DNA of 64,000 nt from an uncultured Flavobacteriaceae bacterium (GTDB taxonomy: Bacteria > Bacteroidota > Bacteroidia > Flavobacteriales > Flavobacteriaceae), in assembly GCA_947500525.1 (NCBI GenBank), contig CANMSH010000004.1:314783-378782 (forward strand), read 5' to 3'. How positions within the stretch are numbered: position 1 is the first letter of the stretch; each line of letters opens with the position of its first letter. Positions 1 to 9,014 of the stretch are shown one piece after another. The notes under the pieces were generated by a model, which searched no databases, was not told the origin of the DNA, and saw only the letters and a list, made by a program, of their open reading frames with translations. Made by a program: the position numbers and the translations under genes.

Positions 1-694
1 TTTCGAAACTGTAGCGTTTTATCACATAGATTTGTTTGTTAGGATCTTTGTTGTATTGAAAAAAACCTCCGGGATATACATCTTCACTATAATAAACATA
101 CTTTCCATCCATTGAAGTAGAAGGTTCATTTAAATCTTGTTGATCATTTTTTCTTTTGGTGAGTTGCGTTCCAGAACCTCCTGTAACATGATACATCCAT
201 AGCTCACCAGCTCCAAGCGATCGTTGCGATGTAAAATGTTTTCTCGCAATAATATAATCACCATCTGCTGACCAAACTCCATTGTTTAACAATCTAAATT
301 TTTCTTTCGTAATTTGTTTTGGATCAGATCCATCAGCATTCATAATCCAGCAGTTATCGCCACCACCGGCGTCACTTGTGAATAGTATTTTGCTACCATC
401 TGGACTAAAACGTGGTTGTACTTCAAATGCCAAGCCTTGTCTCAATAAAGTAGCTTTGCCACCTGAAATAGGCATTTTATAAATATCTCCTAATAAGTCG
501 AAGACAATCGTGTTGCCATTAGGACTAACATCAACGTTCATCCAAGTTCCTTCATCAGTCGAAAGTTGTACTTCTTTAAAACTCCAATCTCCTTGAGGAT
601 TTGACACATCCCATTTTTTGCTATCTTTTTTTTGCGCATTCGTATTCAAGGCAAGAGCTATTCCAAGAAGGAAAAAAAGTTTGAATTTAGACAT
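1..694 (-). CDS. TolB/PD40 beta-propeller-type secreted protein (possible amidohydrolase-family fusion), N-terminal part, runs off the window
   Basis: Reverse-strand translation from ATG at 694: MSKFKLFFLLGIALALNTNAQKKDSKKWDVSNPQGDWSFKEVQLSTDEGTWMNVDVSPNGNTIVFDLLGDIYKMPISGG...QPRFSPDGSKILFTSDAGGGDNCWIMNADGSDPKQIT; signal peptide followed by PD40-like repeats; no stop before position 1. Confidence 0.75.
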   Translation of the reverse strand, partial: MSKFKLFFLLGIALALNTNAQKKDSKKWDVSNPQGDWSFKEVQLSTDEGTWMNVDVSPNGNTIVFDLLGDIYKMPISGGKATLLRQGLAFEVQPRFSPDGSKILFTSDAGGGDNCWIMNADGSDPKQITKEKFRLLNNGVWSADGDYIIARKHFTSQRSLGAGELWMYHVTGGSGTQLTKRKNDQQDLNEPSTSMDGKYVYYSEDVYPGGFFQYNKDPNKQIYVIKRYSFE

Positions 695-754
695 AGAGTA
701 GGTTTAGAAATTTACGTAGCTAATATACTTATTAATTGAGTTATTTTATATAAA

Positions 755-784
755 AAAAGCTGCAACAATATTGTTGCAGCTTTT
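755..784. terminator. Bidirectional intrinsic terminator
   Basis: Perfect 30-nt palindrome AAAAGCTGCAACAATATTGTTGCAGCTTTT between two minus-strand genes. Confidence 0.75.
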
Positions 785-806
785 CATAAAATGAAATTAT
801 AATAAT

Positions 807-3416
807 TTATTTTATTTCTTTTAGAGCGTTGTCTATCAACGTTCTTAAATGTTGTTTATGAGCTCTGGAAGAAACATCTCCAGAAGGTGCTGCCATTCTT
901 CTAATGTTCTTTAAGTTATACAATGCCATTGACTTTGTAGCATGTGTATATCTTCCACTTTGCTTACCAGTCAAAGCACTAATCAACATATTTGTATATT
1001 CTAATTGTAAATTTTGTCTAAACGAATTTACGTTACCATAAATATCTGCTTGAAAAATAGCATTATTTAAATCAGACATCATTTCAGACAATTTATATTT
1101 ATTTCCGTACAATTCAGAATCAGTAATTCTTTGTGTTGTATTTGGGTGTAATAAATGTCTTAATATATTTCTCTGAATTCCTAATACTCTAGCATGAATT
1201 TTAGGATCTTCTGGTCCTCCAAAGAAATTATATCCTCTTCGTTGTCTTGCTGTATAATTATACAATTCATTCGGTACAGTAAAAGCATTTTTTGCAAATA
1301 CATAGTCTTTTAATGCTTTCATTGCTTGCTTCTGCTTTTCTCTTTCAACTGGCGTATATGGTTGTGTAGCTCCTGGCTGACCGTTCATCGCTCTATCAAC
1401 ATATACACCTCCAATATAGCGGGAAATTGTATTAGCCGAACCTGCTTGTTGTCCTGTAACTACAAAGTAAGAAAATAGTAACTCTTGGAATGATTTACCT
1501 GCCTCATTTTTCTTGTATTTACCAAGAATTTCTTTACCAACTTCATTTGCTAATTTCATTCTATTGATAGCATACTGAATAGCATCACTACTCATATCAC
1601 CAACATTCACTCTTGGATCAATTGCTTTTCCAGGAGCACGCATGTCATCAGCATCATTACCAAAGCTTAATTCTGGTTGTGCAGATTTGGCCAATAAAGC
1701 TTTCATTTCGCTATCGTTCATTGGCTGATATCCAAATTGAATAGCCCAAACATCATATGGACCAGGTCTAGTTGTCCAATATTCTCCTTGGTTATCTCTA
1801 TCCATATTATAGTTTACCGCAGGGTAGTCCATTACAGATCCCATTAAACCAACCTTAGAGGTAATAGCTGGGTTATTCACATCGGCAATTGAATGTAATT
1901 GGCTTGATTTCATATTGTGATTTAAACCAAGTGTATGGCCCATTTCATGTAAAATTAGGAAATGTAAAAATTCATTTACCATTTTACTTTTTTCTAGTTC
2001 TCCAACATCAAAAGCAGCATTTGCTGTCATTGCGAACATATTATCTAATTGCGCCATTTGGCTTGCAGCACATATTTTATCGTGACCTTTCTCATTAATT
2101 TTCGTCGACATTTCGTCATAGAAATTCGCCATGCCTGCTTTTGAGAATAATTTTTCATTTCTTAATGAACCCGTAAGAGAAGAATACTCTAACATAATGT
2201 CAGCTCCTAAGATTTGACCTGTTTTAGGGTTTACAAAGCTTGGTCCGTATCCACCAAATGGAGGATTCGGAGAGGAAGTCCAACGCAATACATTGTAACG
2301 TATATCACCAGCATCCCAATCGGCATCATCTGGTTGTTGTTTAATTACAACTGCATTTTTGAATCCTGCTTTTTCGAAAGCTAAATTCCATTGCTCACCT
2401 GCCTTTTTTATAATTGGTCTTATTTCTTCAGGTGTTGTATTTTCCATCCACCAAGTAATTGGTTCAACTGGCTCAGATAAGGCCGCATTAGGATCTTTCT
2501 TTTTTAGATGCCATCTATTGATTAGATCACGATATGGAGTCGCAGTAGTTGAAGATTGATCGTTTACATTAACCATAAAATAACCAACTCTTGGGTCATC
2601 AAACCTAGGCTCAAAGTCATTTTCTGGCATTGCGATAATACTATGATTAACTTTGATACTCACGTTACGACCATCAGTTACTGCAGCAGATCCGCCATTT
2701 AATACAGAAGGTTTAGAGTATACATACTCGATGGTTAAATCGGTATTTTGAGGGTAATTCTTAATAGAGTTGATCTTTGTTTTGTTTTTATCTAGATTCC
2801 CTAAAGTAAACGCAGTAGGTCTTTGTCCAGGAAAACGAGGTGGTTTGATTTGTGAAAAAGTTTCTTTCAAAAATAAACCATCTGCCTTGATTAGATATAA
2901 TCCTTTTTCTTTATCATGCGCTTCTATCTTTACACTTGCCATATTACCTTCGCTCATATTGGCTTCTTTGGCTTTTGAAATAGCATTTTCTGGATCGAAG
3001 TAAAAAGAGTTGTTTTGAGTTACAAATTCTAATTTGTTAAAGTATTTTTTGACTTTAAATATTTTCTCTCCACCATAAGCACCTCTAAATCTTCCAGCGT
3101 CTAATACACCGTCAGCAACTTGATTGAAATGAATGAATTCTTTACCAATTTGATCTTCTTTTACGATCATTTGAAGAGATCCAGTAATGGTATCTTGATA
3201 GATTTTAAATAGACCATCAATTTCTTTACTAGATTTTACTAAATCTTTTATTTTTTTCTTTTTAGATTTTTTCGGAGCCGGTTTCGCTACTGCTGCCGTC
3301 TTACCTTTTTTCTTTTTTCTCTTTTTTTGAGCTTCAACATTTTGCGGAGCAATAAACGCCGCTAACATTAAAGTCAAACACATGAGTTTAAATGCTTTTA
3401 ACTTGTAGATTTTCAT
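807..3416 (-). CDS. Secreted zinc-dependent metalloprotease (DUF5117/DUF4953-like)
   Basis: 869 aa with signal peptide and extended zincin motif HEMGHTLGLNHN; Lys-rich stretch after the signal peptide. Confidence 0.85.
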   Translation of the reverse strand: MKIYKLKAFKLMCLTLMLAAFIAPQNVEAQKKRKKKKGKTAAVAKPAPKKSKKKKIKDLVKSSKEIDGLFKIYQDTITGSLQMIVKEDQIGKEFIHFNQVADGVLDAGRFRGAYGGEKIFKVKKYFNKLEFVTQNNSFYFDPENAISKAKEANMSEGNMASVKIEAHDKEKGLYLIKADGLFLKETFSQIKPPRFPGQRPTAFTLGNLDKNKTKINSIKNYPQNTDLTIEYVYSKPSVLNGGSAAVTDGRNVSIKVNHSIIAMPENDFEPRFDDPRVGYFMVNVNDQSSTTATPYRDLINRWHLKKKDPNAALSEPVEPITWWMENTTPEEIRPIIKKAGEQWNLAFEKAGFKNAVVIKQQPDDADWDAGDIRYNVLRWTSSPNPPFGGYGPSFVNPKTGQILGADIMLEYSSLTGSLRNEKLFSKAGMANFYDEMSTKINEKGHDKICAASQMAQLDNMFAMTANAAFDVGELEKSKMVNEFLHFLILHEMGHTLGLNHNMKSSQLHSIADVNNPAITSKVGLMGSVMDYPAVNYNMDRDNQGEYWTTRPGPYDVWAIQFGYQPMNDSEMKALLAKSAQPELSFGNDADDMRAPGKAIDPRVNVGDMSSDAIQYAINRMKLANEVGKEILGKYKKNEAGKSFQELLFSYFVVTGQQAGSANTISRYIGGVYVDRAMNGQPGATQPYTPVEREKQKQAMKALKDYVFAKNAFTVPNELYNYTARQRRGYNFFGGPEDPKIHARVLGIQRNILRHLLHPNTTQRITDSELYGNKYKLSEMMSDLNNAIFQADIYGNVNSFRQNLQLEYTNMLISALTGKQSGRYTHATKSMALYNLKNIRRMAAPSGDVSSRAHKQHLRTLIDNALKEIK

Positions 3417-3733
3417 AATAATATTCTGGGTTTAAGTAAGTGTATAATTCGCTTATTTTTTAAGCTTGGCTAATATAGAAAAAAAGACTCCTAGGTTTTA
3501 TAGAAGAAGTGTTAAAAAGTGTTAATTCTGTAAATTTGCCTCTTAACATTATTTTGAATTGTTTGAGAATATGACAACAATATGTGTTTTTTTATGAAAT
3601 AAAATCATTGGTTTGACTGTAGTTAGTTATTTTTTTATATATCAATCAAAATGTAAAAATTATAATTAGATATTTTTTCGATTTTACTGCTTAATATTTC
3701 GTAAATTGCGGCCTCTAAAAATAATAGAAAGTA

Positions 3734-5056
3734 ATGGCTAAATTTGAACTAAAATTACCTAAGATGGGTGAGAGTGTTGCCGAAGCAACAATTACATCTT
3801 GGTTAAAGGAAGTTGGTGATACAATAGAATTGGATGAAGCAATTGTAGAGATTGCGACAGACAAAGTAGATTCTGAAGTGCCAAGTGAAGTAGAAGGTAT
3901 TTTAGTTGAGAAGCTATTTGATGTGGATGCTGTTGTTGAAGTAGGACAAACACTTGCTATTATTGAAACAAGCGCCAATGGTGAAGCTTCATCTGTCATT
4001 GTAGATGAGGTTGTGGCCTCGCCCCCTGTGATAGAGGACAAAGTTGACATTGTGAAAGAAAATGCAACTGCTATAGAAAATTCAATAACAGAAATTAAAA
4101 GTTCTCCAACAGGTAAATTTTACTCCCCATTGGTAAAGAACATTGCACAAAAGGAAGGCATTTCGATAGATGAACTAGAAACTATTGTGGGTTCGGGTAA
4201 GGAAGGTAGAGTCACAAAAAATGATATTTTAAATTATATAGAATCTAGAAATGCTGCGCCGTCAAAGACAGTAGATACTAAGAAAGATTCAAGCAGCACC
4301 GCAATGCAAAAATCAACGGCTGCATCGGCTCCAGTTTCAGTAAATGGAGAAGATGAAATTGTTGAAATGACTAGAATGGGAAAATTAATTTCTCATCATA
4401 TGGTGGCCTCTGTTCAAACCTCTGCTCACGTACAATCGTTTATAGAAATTGATGTTACTAATATTGTGAAGTGGAGAAATAAGGTGAAAGATGCTTATTT
4501 CAAAAGAGAAGGTGAGAAAATTACCTATACACCAATTTTTATGCAAGCGGTTGCGGCTACAATCAAGAAGTTTCCTATGATCAATATATCAGTTGACGGT
4601 GATAAAATTATTAAACGCAAACATATAAATCTTGGGATGGCGGCCGCCTTAGATGATGGTAATTTGATTGTGCCAGTAATTAAGAATGCTGATCAGTTGA
4701 ATTTAGTGGGAATGACGGCTTCAGTAAATGATTTAGCGAAAAGGGCACGTGCAAATGAATTAAAACCTGACGATGTTCAAGGAGGCACTTATACCGTTAC
4801 CAATGTTGGAAGCTTTGGTAGTGTGATGGGAACACCAATAATAAATCAACCGCAAGTTGCTATTTTGGCGCTCGGGGCTGTACGTAAAGTACCGGCTGTC
4901 ATCGAAACGGCTGAAGGTGATTTTATAGGTATTCGTCATAAAATGTTTGTCTCTCATTCATATGATCATAGAGTTGTTAATGGTGCTTTGGGAGGTCTTT
5001 TTATAAAATCATTGAAGGAAACACTTGAATCTTGGGATGTAAATAAAGATTTTTAA
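3734..5056 (+). CDS. Dihydrolipoamide acyltransferase (E2 component of a 2-oxo acid dehydrogenase complex)
   Basis: N-terminal lipoyl domain (EIATDKVDSEVPS), peripheral subunit-binding domain, C-terminal catalytic domain with SHSYDHRVVNGALGG. Confidence 0.93.
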   Translation: MAKFELKLPKMGESVAEATITSWLKEVGDTIELDEAIVEIATDKVDSEVPSEVEGILVEKLFDVDAVVEVGQTLAIIETSANGEASSVIVDEVVASPPVIEDKVDIVKENATAIENSITEIKSSPTGKFYSPLVKNIAQKEGISIDELETIVGSGKEGRVTKNDILNYIESRNAAPSKTVDTKKDSSSTAMQKSTAASAPVSVNGEDEIVEMTRMGKLISHHMVASVQTSAHVQSFIEIDVTNIVKWRNKVKDAYFKREGEKITYTPIFMQAVAATIKKFPMINISVDGDKIIKRKHINLGMAAALDDGNLIVPVIKNADQLNLVGMTASVNDLAKRARANELKPDDVQGGTYTVTNVGSFGSVMGTPIINQPQVAILALGAVRKVPAVIETAEGDFIGIRHKMFVSHSYDHRVVNGALGGLFIKSLKETLESWDVNKDF

Positions 5057-5078
5057 AAAATTGCAGAATATAATATTA

Positions 5079-5107
5079 AAAGCGTCTAGATTTTCTAGAC
5101 GCTTTTT
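5079..5107. terminator. Intrinsic terminator
   Basis: AAAGCGTCTAGAttTTCTAGACGCTTTTTT hairpin with T tract. Confidence 0.75.
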
Positions 5108-5126
5108 TATATAGTAATGATTTATT

Positions 5127-5588
5127 TTAGTTCAAATTGTCAAAGAATTTTTTATCGCGAATGTTTTTTTGAACAGCGACCACCGCAAATAGACTTAAGA
5201 TAAAAGACATACCATAAAATCCTTTTTCGCTCAATTCTAAGTCTGCGTTCCAAAGTCCAATGATTAATAGTAATATTGAGGCTACCGTTGTAAACCAACT
5301 AATACTATAATAAATATCTGTAACAGGAACACCTTCTAGTTTGTCTCTTACACTTTTTTGAACAGATACTGCCGAGAATAAACCAAATAACAATACCGTA
5401 AAATAGTACCCTTTTTCATTTAGATCCATGTCTACATTCCATAAACCAATGCAATATGATGCCATGCCTATTAATAAGGCCGTCCATGATGCAGATATGA
5501 AAGCAGCGGTTGGACTTCCATTGAACTCTTTCGTTTCTTTAAAAGTAGAATCGTAACTTTTTTTGAATTCGATGTTTTGATTTTCCAT
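5127..5588 (-). CDS. YiaA/YiaB-like two-helix inner membrane protein
   Basis: Duplicated two-TM unit ([16 protein letters not shown] / [16 protein letters not shown]). Confidence 0.75.
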   Translation of the reverse strand: MENQNIEFKKSYDSTFKETKEFNGSPTAAFISASWTALLIGMASYCIGLWNVDMDLNEKGYYFTVLLFGLFSAVSVQKSVRDKLEGVPVTDIYYSISWFTTVASILLLIIGLWNADLELSEKGFYGMSFILSLFAVVAVQKNIRDKKFFDNLN

Positions 5589-5742
5589 TGTATAAAATTT
5601 AATAGTTAATTATTTAAATACACTGCAAATATGAGCAGACGTTAAAATGATAACAACATGATTTTATTTCAAAACTTACGATTAAAAATTATATGATTAA
5701 TATGATTTTAATATATTTAGATAATAAATAACTTATGATTAA

Positions 5743-7197
5743 ATGAATTATTTAAGCAAAATTATAGCTATCTTAAGTGAAGAAGAAAAGCGTGAGTTTA
5801 TACTTCAGTTAAAGAGAAAGAATAGGATAAAGAATGTTAAAAATGTGTTGCTTTTCGAATTGTTAGAGAACAATGTTAATGATGATTTAGACGTCAAATT
5901 GTATGGAAGACCTTCTAAAAATGCTTTTCATGTCCTTTGCAAAAGACTTCAAGATAGTTTACTAGATTTCATTGCTTATAAAAGTTTTGCCAATGAAATT
6001 TCAGAAGAATTTGAAATTTTAAAGTTATTACGTGCCAGCAGAATATTTTTTGAGCATAGAGAATACAAAATTGCGTTTAAGACTTTAACAAGAGCAGAAC
6101 GTATTGCAGTTCAATTTGATATTTATACCATATTAAATGAAATATATTATACTAAAATTCAGTACTCCTTTCTTGATTCGAAAATTAATTTAGAGCATTT
6201 GATAGCAAAAGCAAATAAGAACATGGAACAGCTTCAAAAAGAGACGCAATTAAATATGGTTTACGCTACAATTAAGTCTAGGCTAAAAAAATCATATGAA
6301 AAGGATGCTAAAGAAATTATCAAAAGTGCTTTTGTAAACTTTAACCTAGAGATAGATAAAGCGCTAACATATAAATCTTTATATAAACTTATGAATATTA
6401 CTGCATCAACCGGTAAATTGCAAAATAATTTTTATACCGTTATGCCTTTGATGATTGACATTTACAATGTTATAAATCAAAAAAAGGATAAAGCACAAAA
6501 GCATATATTTTATCATCTTGAAATTTTGTACATACTATCGGCTAGCTATTTTAGAAATAAAGACTTCAAAAAATCATTAAATATTTTAAAGTTAATGGAA
6601 AGCGAAATGGATAATAATAAAAAATATTACAATCGTTTTTCAGAAAAACTAATTAAAATGAAGGCGCTTAATTTCAATTTTACCGGAGATTTCAACAATG
6701 CTGTTAAATTGTTAAGAACACATATAGACGACTCGTTGGATATCACTTTGATTTTAATTATGTGTTTATTTCAACAAAATAAATTCGATGAAGGATATCA
6801 GGTATATAAAAACTTAAACCATAGCGACATTTGGTATGAAAAGAAAATGGGTTGGATTTGGGTGATTAAAAAAAATATTATTGAAATATTGCTATTAATT
6901 GAATTGGATAAAATGGATTTAGTACTTATTCGATTAGATAGTTTTAAGAAAAGGTTTGGTAAACATTTAAAGGAAATTGGTGAAGTTAGAGCATTAACTT
7001 TTATAAACCTCGTGAGTACGTATTATAAGAATCCGAAAGAAGCAATTACAGAAGAGTTTAAAGAAAAGGTAGAGGTTTCTTTTGAATGGATAGGCAAGGA
7101 GCGAGAAGATATCTTCATTATGAGTTTTTATGCTTGGTTAAAATCAAAAATGGAAGAAACAGATTTATATAATACAACACTAAGGTTAGTGAGATAG
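5743..7197 (+). CDS. Hypothetical mostly alpha-helical (TPR-like) protein
   Basis: Intact 484-aa ORF, helical repeat-like composition, no recognised domain. Confidence 0.6.
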   Translation: MNYLSKIIAILSEEEKREFILQLKRKNRIKNVKNVLLFELLENNVNDDLDVKLYGRPSKNAFHVLCKRLQDSLLDFIAYKSFANEISEEFEILKLLRASRIFFEHREYKIAFKTLTRAERIAVQFDIYTILNEIYYTKIQYSFLDSKINLEHLIAKANKNMEQLQKETQLNMVYATIKSRLKKSYEKDAKEIIKSAFVNFNLEIDKALTYKSLYKLMNITASTGKLQNNFYTVMPLMIDIYNVINQKKDKAQKHIFYHLEILYILSASYFRNKDFKKSLNILKLMESEMDNNKKYYNRFSEKLIKMKALNFNFTGDFNNAVKLLRTHIDDSLDITLILIMCLFQQNKFDEGYQVYKNLNHSDIWYEKKMGWIWVIKKNIIEILLLIELDKMDLVLIRLDSFKKRFGKHLKEIGEVRALTFINLVSTYYKNPKEAITEEFKEKVEVSFEWIGKEREDIFIMSFYAWLKSKMEETDLYNTTLRLVR

Positions 7198-7207
7198 TAA
7201 GTGAATT

Positions 7208-7401
7208 TTACTGTCTCATGATTTCTGGAGTTGAGCGACGTTCCCCTAACATTAATTCACCTTTGGTATATATTTGATGATAACGTATTTAAATGTTTCT
7301 AAAATAGTGTCACGTTGCTTGTAATGGAATAATGTTTCTTCAGAAGTTTCTGCATTTTTAGTCGAGTTTATTGGTTTGAATTTTTCATTGTGATAATCCA
7401 T
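7208..7401 (-). pseudogene. Degraded remnant of a small conserved flavobacterial protein (family usually labelled 'n-acetylglutamate synthase')
   Basis: Minus strand reads MDYHNEKFKPINSTKNAETSEETLFHYKQRDTILETF; after a frame change it reads RYHQIYTKGELMLGERRSTPEIMRQ*, both resembling parts of one family. Confidence 0.5.
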
Positions 7402-7527
7402 AGATTTATATTAATTACTAAATACAAGTAAGCATTTTTATAATGATTTTCAATGAATTCAAATAAATCTTGTAACATTTCTTTAGGAGAGAAGTTACCC
7501 TATAAAATCAATTTAATTATACAAAAG

Positions 7528-8535
7528 ATGAAAACATTATTTAGATTAACAATTATTGCCCTACTATTTCTGATGGTCCCAAAAAGTGCATCGGCTCAAC
7601 AAAATAAGGAAAGAAAGAAGGTGACGAATATCTCAATTTCTGACTACTGGGGTGGGGTGGAAATTCAAGAAGGATTTTGGACAGCGACTAAAGAAAAGGA
7701 CATTATATATATTCAACTTATGAATTCTAGGAAAACCCAAGGTTCTTTTTTTATCAATTTTTCGGTAAACGAAAATGAGTTGAAAAAAAATGGCAGCTCA
7801 AGTTTTTTGTTAAATAGAGCCGTTGGACAGATCAACTTCAAAGGTCAGTTTCCTACAAACGAAAGTATGGGCAAATTTTCATTTCAGCAAAATGATGACT
7901 TTAAACGCTTCTTAAAAGGTAAAGTCTTAACCAATGTTTCTGAAAAAGAAGAGTATTATCTTTTTAAATTGTTTTTAGGAAATGTTACCAAAAATTATGT
8001 GAATAGTTTAGGACAGAGAGATTATAAACCAACATTAAAACAATTAGGTAAAATGGCGATCCACGAGGTTAGTATTGAATATATCGATGCACTTGAGAAA
8101 ACCAATTACAAAGGATTAGATGTAGACATGTTAGTAAGGTTTGCTATTCACGACATTACCATAGATTATTTAGATGAATTGAAAAAAGCAGGCTATGGTG
8201 ATATCGACGCACAAATGGTTAAAAGATTTGCCATTCATGGTGTAAATATGAATTATATTAATGATCTTTCTTCGGTTGGTTATGGAAATTTAGACGCAAA
8301 TATGTTAAAAAAGTTTGCGGCTCACAAAATAGGTGCTACATATATCAAATCGTTGTTAACCACAAATATTCGTAAACCAGACGCCAATGATATAAAAAAG
8401 GCAAAAATTCATAAGATTTCTGCTAGCTATATCAATGATGCACAACGTAATGGTCACGATGCTAAAGAACTTTCTTACTATGTAAAACTAAAAGTGAAAG
8501 GACGACATAATTTTAAAAGCAAATTAAAATCATAA
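7528..8535 (+). CDS. Secreted protein with five tandem 29-aa repeats
   Basis: Signal peptide MKTLFRLTIIALLFLMVPKSASAQQ; C-terminal repeats of the type FAIHDITIDYLDELKKAGYGDIDAQMVKR; the upstream ORF extension (7453) is unlikely. Confidence 0.75.
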   Translation: MKTLFRLTIIALLFLMVPKSASAQQNKERKKVTNISISDYWGGVEIQEGFWTATKEKDIIYIQLMNSRKTQGSFFINFSVNENELKKNGSSSFLLNRAVGQINFKGQFPTNESMGKFSFQQNDDFKRFLKGKVLTNVSEKEEYYLFKLFLGNVTKNYVNSLGQRDYKPTLKQLGKMAIHEVSIEYIDALEKTNYKGLDVDMLVRFAIHDITIDYLDELKKAGYGDIDAQMVKRFAIHGVNMNYINDLSSVGYGNLDANMLKKFAAHKIGATYIKSLLTTNIRKPDANDIKKAKIHKISASYINDAQRNGHDAKELSYYVKLKVKGRHNFKSKLKS

Positions 8536-8582
8536 GATATTCTGACTAGTGTCATTATTCTTATCAATGAAATTTCGGACAT

Positions 8583-8618
8583 AAAAAAACCTCGAAAAAT
8601 TCAATTCGAGGTTTTTTA
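8583..8618. terminator. Bidirectional terminator between convergent genes
   Basis: AAAAAACCTCGAAaaattcAATTCGAGGTTTTTT. Confidence 0.75.
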
Positions 8619-8638
8619 TATTTTTGTAGTTTGAGAAT

Positions 8639-8890
8639 TTATTTCTTAAACTTCGCGTATTTACTTTTAAATTTATCGATACGACCAGCGGCATCAATTA
8701 ATTTTACTTTACCAGTGTAATATGGATGAGATGTTCTAGAAATCTCTAATTTTATTAGAGGATACTCAACACCATCAACTTCAATTGTTTCTTTTGTATC
8801 AGCAGTAGAACGTGTTAAAAACACATCGTCATTCGACATATCCTTAAAAGCTACCATTCTATAATTTTCTGGATGAATTCCTTTTCTCAT
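8639..8890 (-). CDS. rpmE2: 50S ribosomal protein L31 type B
   Basis: [30 protein letters not shown]...[11 protein letters not shown]...[15 protein letters not shown]; lacks the Zn-ribbon cysteines, as expected for type B. Confidence 0.95.
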   Translation of the reverse strand: MRKGIHPENYRMVAFKDMSNDDVFLTRSTADTKETIEVDGVEYPLIKLEISRTSHPYYTGKVKLIDAAGRIDKFKSKYAKFKK

Positions 8891-8940
8891 CGTAAACCTT
8901 TTTAATTTGTTAAATATCAGCTAAAATAAAGCTTAGCTAT

Positions 8941-8980
8941 TTTGAGAGTGCAAATTTAATACTATTTTTGGAAAATCAAA
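8941..8980. promoter_or_regulatory. Interleaved divergent promoters (Bacteroidota -33/-7 type)
   Basis: + strand TTTG(8941-8944)-18 bp-TATTTTTG(8963-8970); - strand TTTG(8980-8977)-18 bp-TAAATTTG(8958-8951). Confidence 0.65.
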
Positions 8981-9014
8981 CTTTAAATATACTTTTTCTA
9001 TAAAAAAATAGACT

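Noticed and set aside
755-784. Perfect 30-nt palindrome as a possible protein-binding operator
   Set aside because: Position after a stop codon with flanking A and T tracts fits an ordinary bidirectional terminator
3531-3538. TAAATTTG -7-like box upstream of the E2 gene
   Set aside because: About 195 nt from the start codon and no supporting -33 element; could be chance in AT-rich DNA
3715-4050. 111-aa minus-strand ORF (Ser/Thr-rich)
   Set aside because: Antisense to the lipoyl domain of the E2 gene; composition is a shadow of the sense codons
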